This document shows, piece after piece, positions 58,958-64,000 of a stretch of DNA of 64,000 nt; the stretch's first letter is position 1, and each line of letters begins with the position of its first letter. The notes under the pieces are model-generated. The model had not been told where the DNA came from. It ran no database searches and saw only the letters and a program-made list of their open reading frames with translations. The stretch is from Actinomadura opuntiae. GTDB lineage: Bacteria > Actinomycetota > Actinomycetes > Streptosporangiales > Streptosporangiaceae. Both the position numbers and the translations under genes were made by a program. The stretch covers positions 1 through 64,000 of the forward strand of contig NZ_JASNWF010000026.1 in NCBI RefSeq assembly GCF_030283205.1, read 5' to 3'.

Positions 58958-59746
58958 GTGAAGGATGCCTTTCCCGACAGTGAGCCCGGTTTGGTGGCCC
59001 GGCGGGCCTCGTCGTTCGGCGGGAGCGCGGCGGCGTACGCGCGGGAGCGGCCGGACTACCCGGACGCGGCGGTCACGTGGGCGCTGGAGCCCGTGGCGGG
59101 GCGGACGCCGCTGCGCGTGCTGGATCTGGCGGCCGGGACCGGCAAGCTGACGCAGGTGCTGGTCCGCAACGGGGTCGAGGCGGGCCGTCTCGTCGCGGTG
59201 GAGCCGGATGCGGCGATGCTGGACGAGCTGCGGCGCGCGGCGCCGGGTGTGCGGGCGCTGGAGGGCAGCGCGGAGGCGATCCCGCTGCCGGACGGCGCGG
59301 TCGACGCGGTGCTGGTCGGGCAGGCGATGCACTGGTTCGACCTCGACCGGGCGCTGCCGGAGATCCACCGGGTCCTCGCGGACGGCGGGGTGCTCGCCGG
59401 CCTGTGGAACACCGACGACGACCGGGTGCCGTGGGTCGCGGAACTGAAGCGGATCTCCCGCAGCAGCGTGTCGTTCCGGAACTGGCGTCCGAAGGGGCTG
59501 CCCGAGAGCGACTGGTTCCCGGCGTTCGAGCGGGCGGAGTTCCCGCACGCGCAGCGCCGGACCGCCGAGTCGATGGCGGCCACGATCGGGACCCACTCGC
59601 ACATGCTGGTGCTCGACGAGCCGGAGCGGGCGGCCGTGACCGAGAGGATCATCGGCTACCTGCGGGCGACGCCGGAGACCGCCGACGGCGAGTTCGACCT
59701 GCCGATCGTCACCTTGGTCGCGCGCGCTCGGCGGGCGGGCGCCTAG
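58958..59746 (+). CDS. Class I SAM-dependent methyltransferase
   Basis: A 262-residue methyltransferase with motif I VLDLAAGTGKLTQVL, motif II acidic residue in LVAVEPDAAML and the motif IV region GQAMHWFDLDRAL. It belongs to the same Methyltransf_11-like group as the gene at 13748 (both have the xHWxD element). The GTG start is supported by the conserved ARRASSFGGSAAAYARERPDYP opening. Substrate is unknown. The last 38 bases overlap the convergent membrane protein gene. Confidence 0.85.
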   Translation: MKDAFPDSEPGLVARRASSFGGSAAAYARERPDYPDAAVTWALEPVAGRTPLRVLDLAAGTGKLTQVLVRNGVEAGRLVAVEPDAAMLDELRRAAPGVRALEGSAEAIPLPDGAVDAVLVGQAMHWFDLDRALPEIHRVLADGGVLAGLWNTDDDRVPWVAELKRISRSSVSFRNWRPKGLPESDWFPAFERAEFPHAQRRTAESMAATIGTHSHMLVLDEPERAAVTERIIGYLRATPETADGEFDLPIVTLVARARRAGA

Positions 59747-60287
59747 CCTCGGGCCTCTTCGGCTTGGCCGGCCAGAGCGTGTGGGTGATCGGCCACAGCG
59801 ACCAGACCGCGAGGACCAGCCCCAGCCGGGCCAGCCAGCCGGTCAGGGCGGCGGTGCGGTCGGGGTCGCCGACCAGCGCGATCATCGCGAGCAGCAGGCC
59901 GCAGCCGACGGCGGTGGCGATCGCGGCCTTGCCGAATTCGACCCACTCGTAGCGGATGCGGGCCCGGCCGTACCGCGGCTTGCGGCGCGGCGGCGGGCCG
60001 CCGGCGAAGCGGTGCGCGAACCGCTCGTCGGCCCAGCGGACCATGCTGTGCCCGAACGCCACCGAGTAGCCGAGGTAGGCCGCCGCCAGACCGTGCGGGA
60101 AGCCGGCGGTCGTCCCGCTCCGCAGGTCCACCACGGTGGCCGCCAGCAGCACCAGGTCGACGAGCGGAACACACAGCAGGAGCGCCGCACCGGTCCTGCG
60201 CATCCGCAGCGGATAGCGGGCCAGCAGGCCCGCGGCGAGGACGACCCAGAAACCGATCTCGCAGCCCGCGATGACGCCGACGAGCAT
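59709..60287 (-). CDS. Uncharacterised membrane protein
   Basis: A 192-residue protein with four hydrophobic segments (about 5-25, 33-52, 66-82, 115-140, and a weaker one 150-170) and a basic, proline-rich C-terminal tail. The central loop WADERFAHRFAGGPPPRRKP and the aromatic RIRYEWVEF are distinctive, but I do not recognise the family. It follows the small membrane protein at 60292-60477 by four bases on the same strand, so the two likely form an operon. Confidence 0.78.
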   Translation of the reverse strand: MLVGVIAGCEIGFWVVLAAGLLARYPLRMRRTGAALLLCVPLVDLVLLAATVVDLRSGTTAGFPHGLAAAYLGYSVAFGHSMVRWADERFAHRFAGGPPPRRKPRYGRARIRYEWVEFGKAAIATAVGCGLLLAMIALVGDPDRTAALTGWLARLGLVLAVWSLWPITHTLWPAKPKRPEARRPPAERARPR

Positions 60288-60291
60288 CGCG

Positions 60292-60477
60292 TCACCGGTC
60301 CCGGGACAGGGCCGCGCCCGTGGCGGCGACGAGCAGCCCGGCGACGCCGACGCCGAGGCCGGCGAGCGGCTGGTGGCCCTCCGACCACTTCATCAGCTCG
60401 ATGTTCTCGCCGCCCGTGTAGTGGTACGCGGCCGAGATGAACCCGACGGCGGCGACGATGACCCCGATGGTCCGCAT
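60292..60477 (-). CDS. Small two-helix membrane protein
   Basis: A 61-residue protein with hydrophobic segments at about 4-18 and 39-57, joined by a polar loop YHYTGGENIELMKWSEGHQP. It starts with ATG behind CGAGAGGAG on the minus strand. It is upstream of and coupled to the larger membrane protein gene. No family recognised. Confidence 0.65.
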   Translation of the reverse strand: MRTIGVIVAAVGFISAAYHYTGGENIELMKWSEGHQPLAGLGVGVAGLLVAATGAALSRDR

Positions 60478-60623
60478 GGCGTGCTCCTCTCGGTAGAGCC
60501 TGCCTTTCGATGGTCGGGGACGCGGCGGCGGCCCGGCCTCGTCGGCGATGAGGTTCCGCGGGTCCTCCGAAGGATGTACGCGCCACCCTCAGCGAGGTGG
60601 ACGAGGCGGTCCCGGCGGGATGC

Positions 60624-60629
60624 TGAGAT
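60624..60629 (+). promoter_or_regulatory. -10-like element (TGAGAT) of the second kinase gene
   Basis: TGAGAT is six bases before GTG 60636. It departs from TAnnnT at the second base, so support is weaker. Confidence 0.3.
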
Positions 60630-60635
60630 GGGTGC

Positions 60636-61826
60636 GTGCTCTCGAAGGTCCGCCGTCTCACCACGCCGCAGGACGCGCTCATCGTGGCGGGGTCCCTGGC
60701 CGCCGGGCTGGTGCTGCTGGCGGCGCACGGCTACAGCACGTGGACCGACCACTGGCCGCCGTTCTGGGCGAGACTGATCCCGCTGCTCGGGCTGTGCGCG
60801 GCGATGCTGCTGCGGCGCACCGCGCCGCTCACCGCGCTGGCGGTCTCGACGCCGTTCAACTTCCTGGACGTGGCGTTCGGGCCGTCCATCGCGACCGCGA
60901 TGATCTACGGGGACGCGCTGTACGCGGCGAGCCTGTACGGGCGGCGGCGGAGCACCGCGGAATGGCTGCTCGGCGCGACCATCGGCGCGACGGCGGCGGC
61001 GACGGTCGGCACGGCCGTGGCGGCGCGCGACCTCGCCCTCGGCGTCGTCGCCGGCGCGCTCGCCGCGGCGGTGTGGGCGACGCCGGTGCTCACCGCGATG
61101 CTCGTCCGGGAGCACCGGTCCCGGGCGGAGGCGGAGCGGCAGCGCGCCGAGCAGGTGGCGCGGCTGGCCGAGCTGGACCGGCGCGCCGCCGTCGGCGCCG
61201 AGCGGGCCCGGATGGCGCGCGAGCTGCACGATGTGATCGCCAACCATCTGAGCGCCGTCGCGCTGCACTCCTCGGCCGTGCTGAAGGTCCGCGACCTGGA
61301 CCGCGACGGCCTGGACCGGGCCATGACGGTGATCCGGGAGAACAGCGTGCAGGGCCTGGCGGAGATGCGGCGGATGATCGGGCTGCTGCGCGAGGGGGAG
61401 GGCGACGACCCGGCGGAGGCGCCGCGGCTGGCCGGCCTCGGCCCGCTCGTGGAGCGGACCGCCCGCCCGGACCTGTCGGTCCGGCTGCGGCCGGCCGGCG
61501 AGCTGCCGGAGCTGCCGGCGCCGGTGGAGCTGGCGGCCTACCGGATCGTCCAGGAGTCGCTGACCAACGCGCTGAAGCACGCCGGGCCGGGCAGCGCGGA
61601 GGTGTCGGTCCGGTACGCGGGGGGACGGGTGGTGATCGACGTGCTGAGCCCCCTCGGGGACGGCGCCGGGCTGCCGGGGTCGGGCAGCGGGCTGATCGGC
61701 ATGCGGGAGCGGGCGGCGATCCTCGGCGGGGAGTTCTCCGCCGGGCCCGACGGCGGCCGGTGGCTGGTGCACGCCGAGCTTCCGGTGGACGCCGAGCCCG
61801 CGCGCGGCGGGGAGGGGGCCCTGTGA
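60636..61826 (+). CDS. Sensor histidine kinase, NarL-type (HisKA_3)
   Basis: A 396-residue sensor kinase. Residues about 15-155 hold four to six membrane segments. The HisKA_3 domain has phospho-acceptor H198 in ARELHDVIANHLSAVAL, and the HATPase domain contains RIVQESLTNALKHAGPG and GSGLIGMRERAAILGG. It is the second NarL-type kinase in the window and is coupled to its response regulator by a GTGA overlap. Confidence 0.9.
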   Translation: MLSKVRRLTTPQDALIVAGSLAAGLVLLAAHGYSTWTDHWPPFWARLIPLLGLCAAMLLRRTAPLTALAVSTPFNFLDVAFGPSIATAMIYGDALYAASLYGRRRSTAEWLLGATIGATAAATVGTAVAARDLALGVVAGALAAAVWATPVLTAMLVREHRSRAEAERQRAEQVARLAELDRRAAVGAERARMARELHDVIANHLSAVALHSSAVLKVRDLDRDGLDRAMTVIRENSVQGLAEMRRMIGLLREGEGDDPAEAPRLAGLGPLVERTARPDLSVRLRPAGELPELPAPVELAAYRIVQESLTNALKHAGPGSAEVSVRYAGGRVVIDVLSPLGDGAGLPGSGSGLIGMRERAAILGGEFSAGPDGGRWLVHAELPVDAEPARGGEGAL

Positions 61827-62551
61827 ACGCGGGCGACGGCATGATCGAGGTGCTGGTGGCCGACGACCAGGCGGCGGTGCGCGCGGGCCTGGTGCTGATC
61901 CTCGGCGCGGCGCCGGACGTGCGGGTGGTCGGCGAGGCGGCCGACGGCGAGCGGGCCGTCGAGCTGGCCCGGGAGCTGCGCCCGGACGTGGTGCTGATGG
62001 ACGTGCGGATGCCGCGGCTGGACGGCATCAGCGCCACCCGGGAGATCGCCGGGTTCGCGGACGTGCTGGTGCTGACCACGTTCGACCTGGACGAGTACGT
62101 GTTCGGCGCGCTGCGGGCGGGCGCCGCCGGGTTCCTGCTGAAGGACGTGGACGCCGACCGGCTGGTGGAGGCGGTGCGGACGGTCGCGGCCGGGGACGGG
62201 ATCATCGCGCCGCAGGTGACGCGCCGGCTGATCGGCGCGTTCGCGGCCCGGCCGGAGCCGCCGGCGCCGGACCCGGCGGCGCTGGCCGAGCTCACCCCGC
62301 GCGAGCGGGAGGTGCTCGGCTGCCTCGGCGAGGGACTGTCGAACGGGGAGATCGCGCGGCGCCTGGCGATGGCGGAGACGACCACGAAGACGCACGTCAG
62401 CCGCATCCTCGGCAAGCTCGGGCTGCGCAGCCGCGTCCAGGCGGCCATCCTCGCCCAGGAGATCGCCGGCTCCGGCCTCCCGGCGGCCCCCGGCGAGCAC
62501 GGACCCCCGGGCGGGCCCCGGCCCGGCAGCGACGATCTCAGCGCCGGATGA
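61823..62551 (+). CDS. NarL/LuxR-type response regulator
   Basis: A 242-residue response regulator: receiver domain with VADDQ (12-16) and phospho-acceptor D60 (VLMDVRMP), conserved LTTFDLDEYV and FLLKDVD, and a LuxR HTH (LTPREREVLGCLGEGLSNGEIA, TTTKTHVSRILGKLGLRSR). A Gly/Pro-rich tail follows. GTG 61823 overlaps the kinase stop and is preceded by GGAGGGGG; an ATG six codons inside is also possible. Its targets are unknown. Confidence 0.92.
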   Translation: MNAGDGMIEVLVADDQAAVRAGLVLILGAAPDVRVVGEAADGERAVELARELRPDVVLMDVRMPRLDGISATREIAGFADVLVLTTFDLDEYVFGALRAGAAGFLLKDVDADRLVEAVRTVAAGDGIIAPQVTRRLIGAFAARPEPPAPDPAALAELTPREREVLGCLGEGLSNGEIARRLAMAETTTKTHVSRILGKLGLRSRVQAAILAQEIAGSGLPAAPGEHGPPGGPRPGSDDLSAG

Positions 62552-62582
62552 GCCGTCCCCGCGAAGCGCGAGGAGCCCCAGG

Positions 62583-63710
62583 TCAGGGGGACAGGCTGCG
62601 GATCAGGTCGGCGACGCGGACGATCCCCAGGCAGCGGCCCACCTCGTCGACGACCACCAGGTCGTCGTAGACGCGCTCGTGCTCCTGCCCCGCCGCGCGC
62701 AGCGCCGCGACCGCCGGCACCGTGCGCGGCACCGGACGCGGCGGATCGGCCAGCCGCGCGGCGGGCCGGTGCGCGTGCAGCGCGTGCCCGTAGGCGCCCG
62801 ACAGCCGCAGCAGGAAGCGCGTCCGGTCCACGGTGGCGCGCGGCCGCTGCCGCTCGTCGACCAGCACGATGCTGGTGATGCCCGTCTCGGCGTTCAGCGC
62901 GTTCAGCACCTCGTCGGCGGTCGCGGTGTGCGGCATCGTCACGCCGGGGAGCGTGAACTCCGACACGCGGGGCCCGAGCTCGGGGCGCTCGCGCGGCGCG
63001 GGCGCGCCGCGCGCGGCGACGGGCACGGTGATCGGCATGCCGGGCCGCCACTCCGGCGGCGCCAGCGCCGGGCCCTGGACGAGCCGGACCCCGAGCTCGC
63101 GCAGGTGCAGCACCTGGTCGCCGGTCTGCAGGCCCGGCGCCAGGACGTGCGTCTCCAGCCGGTGCGCCAGCTCCACCAGGCTCGCCACCAGCGCCGACCG
63201 GCGCGGTTCGGCGGGCGCCCGGCGGGCCAGCACCGGATCGAGCTTGAGCAGGTAGGACGCGCCGTCGGCGAGCAGGTCGAGCGGGGCGTGCGCGGCGCCG
63301 ACCCCGCCGAGCCCGACCAGGTACCCGGCCCGCCGCAGCGCGGCCAGCGCCGCGGTCACCGGCGCCCGCTGCGCCGGCGGGAAGCCGCCGGTGACGCAGA
63401 TGATGATCTCCTGGGGGCGGCGGCCGGTCCCGGCGAAGCCCTGGTGCAGCTCGCCGAGCACCGGGTCGCCGAAGGCGAGGGTCTCGGCGCGCAGGCCGAT
63501 CTGGAGCGGCAGCGGCGTGCGCAGGCCGGCCGCCGCGCGGGCCGCCTCGGCGGCGCGCCGCAGGTCCTCGGACACGGGATCGACGCGCGGCGGCGCCGGC
63601 GCGGCGGGCGGCCCCGCGTGCGCCTCCACGGCCACGACGGTGCCGGTGCCGAGATCGACGACCGGATGGAACACCGCCCGCGCCGGGACCAGGACATCAA
63701 CGGCGGACAC
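62583..63710 (-). CDS. Degenerate EAL domain plus CBS-domain protein
   Basis: A 375-residue protein. Residues about 8-225 have the layout of an EAL (cyclic-di-GMP phosphodiesterase) domain but lack the catalytic motifs: EAL reads EAHAG, the DDFGTG loop reads GGVGAAHAP, and the AEGVET region reads APGLQTGD. It is therefore unlikely to hydrolyse cyclic-di-GMP and may instead bind a ligand or a partner. The C-terminal part (about 245-375) is a CBS-like pair (ADEVLNALNAETGITSIVLVDE, YDDLVVVDEVGRCLGIVRVADL), which often senses nucleotides. No GGDEF domain is nearby. Confidence 0.75.
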   Translation of the reverse strand: MSAVDVLVPARAVFHPVVDLGTGTVVAVEAHAGPPAAPAPPRVDPVSEDLRRAAEAARAAAGLRTPLPLQIGLRAETLAFGDPVLGELHQGFAGTGRRPQEIIICVTGGFPPAQRAPVTAALAALRRAGYLVGLGGVGAAHAPLDLLADGASYLLKLDPVLARRAPAEPRRSALVASLVELAHRLETHVLAPGLQTGDQVLHLRELGVRLVQGPALAPPEWRPGMPITVPVAARGAPAPRERPELGPRVSEFTLPGVTMPHTATADEVLNALNAETGITSIVLVDERQRPRATVDRTRFLLRLSGAYGHALHAHRPAARLADPPRPVPRTVPAVAALRAAGQEHERVYDDLVVVDEVGRCLGIVRVADLIRSLSP

Positions 63711-63814
63711 AGCGGCATCATGCCGCCCCGAAGCGCCCGGAACCGCTCTTGTCAGGAGAAGTTAACGCACAATTCGCCGCAGGTCGCGGCGTGGATCATG
63801 GCGCCGGGCGCCGC

Positions 63815-64000
63815 TCACAGCCCGCGGCCGCCGACCATCGCCGTCAGCGCGTAGGTGACCCCGGCGACGGCGGCCAGCCAGACGTAGGCGGTGATGTCGC
63901 CGCCGCGCAGCGCCTGCACGACGAGCCCGCCGATCACCGCGATCGTCAGCACGTCCCCGGTCATCGCCGAGGCCCGCAGGTGGGTGCGGGCGCGGTGGCC
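63815..64000 (-). CDS. C-terminus of a membrane protein (cut by window edge)
   Basis: The last 61 residues of a minus-strand gene that continues beyond the window. Two hydrophobic segments are visible (VLTIAVIGGLVVQAL and AYVWLAAVAGVTYALTAMV), with a basic stretch before them. No family can be assigned from this fragment. The 104 bases between it and the EAL/CBS gene hold nothing I recognise. Confidence 0.6.
   Translation of the reverse strand, partial: GHRARTHLRASAMTGDVLTIAVIGGLVVQALRGGDITAYVWLAAVAGVTYALTAMVGGRGL

Noticed and set aside
1..64000. tRNA, rRNA, CRISPR, transposase or phage genes
   Set aside because: I looked for T-loop patterns, evenly spaced repeats and DDE or integrase motifs and found none that held up.

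Overview
The window is very GC-rich (roughly 70-75 % by eye), gene-dense actinobacterial chromosome. An orphan proteasome beta subunit, a sufR-B-D-Rieske-C-S-U-T operon, OpcA next to Zwf, an XRE plus DUF397 regulatory module, and many start codons placed 6-8 nt behind a TAnnnT -10 element all point to an actinomycete. Thermomonosporaceae (Actinomadura-like) is my best inference, not a proof. I see no rRNA, tRNA, CRISPR array, transposase or prophage.

Layout. 0-8.8 kb: a hydantoinase-type amidohydrolase with an IclR regulator, a metallophosphoesterase divergent from a MocR regulator, bioB, a Tat-exported cholesterol-oxidase-like enzyme, a phosphotransferase-fold kinase and a small hypothetical gene. 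8.8-10.7 kb: an anti-sigma-type ATPase, a WhiJ-like XRE regulator and two tandem DUF397 genes, with visibly lower GC than the surroundings. 10.7-18.8 kb: a run of regulator/target pairs (LacI/MFS, TetR/methyltransferase, PadR/SGNH hydrolase, TetR, MarR/DHA2 exporter). Several have a palindromic operator candidate on or beside the -10 element of the target. 18.7-24.1 kb: a NarL-type two-component system with a flavin split-barrel gene between its two halves, then two exported hydrolases. 24.1-25.8 kb: a decayed redox locus: a frameshifted hemerythrin/DUF2249 gene, a ferredoxin-like leader ORF, a SufR-like regulator with conserved cysteines, and a small membrane protein.

25.8-41.6 kb: an L,D-transpeptidase, then the oxidative and non-oxidative pentose phosphate genes on the minus strand (tkt, tal, two tandem Pgi-like genes, zwf, opcA, pgl). 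The group ends at an 18-bp stem terminator. Divergent from it lie ctaB, a PrsW-family protease and ctaA (heme A synthesis). 41.6-47 kb: PolX, an orphan PrcB, and an ABC exporter operon with an EamA transporter. 47-51.5 kb: a coupled operon of ornithine carbamoyltransferase, carbamate kinase, an amino-acid permease and a universal stress protein, consistent with arginine/citrulline catabolism yielding ATP. 51.5-58.3 kb: the complete SUF iron-sulfur assembly operon, preceded by an iron-box-like sequence and a SufR-type palindrome that overlaps the sufR start. It ends at a strong hairpin. 58.3-64 kb: a Uma2-family protein, a methyltransferase, two small membrane proteins, a second NarL-type two-component system, a degenerate EAL/CBS protein, and the C-terminus of a membrane protein cut by the window edge.

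The points most worth following up are the dual-operator SUF control region, the hemerythrin/ferredoxin-remnant locus with a second SufR-like sensor, the divergent twin Pgi-like genes, and the tandem repeats that duplicate stop codons. All functions are inferred from sequence features read by eye; no database search was run.
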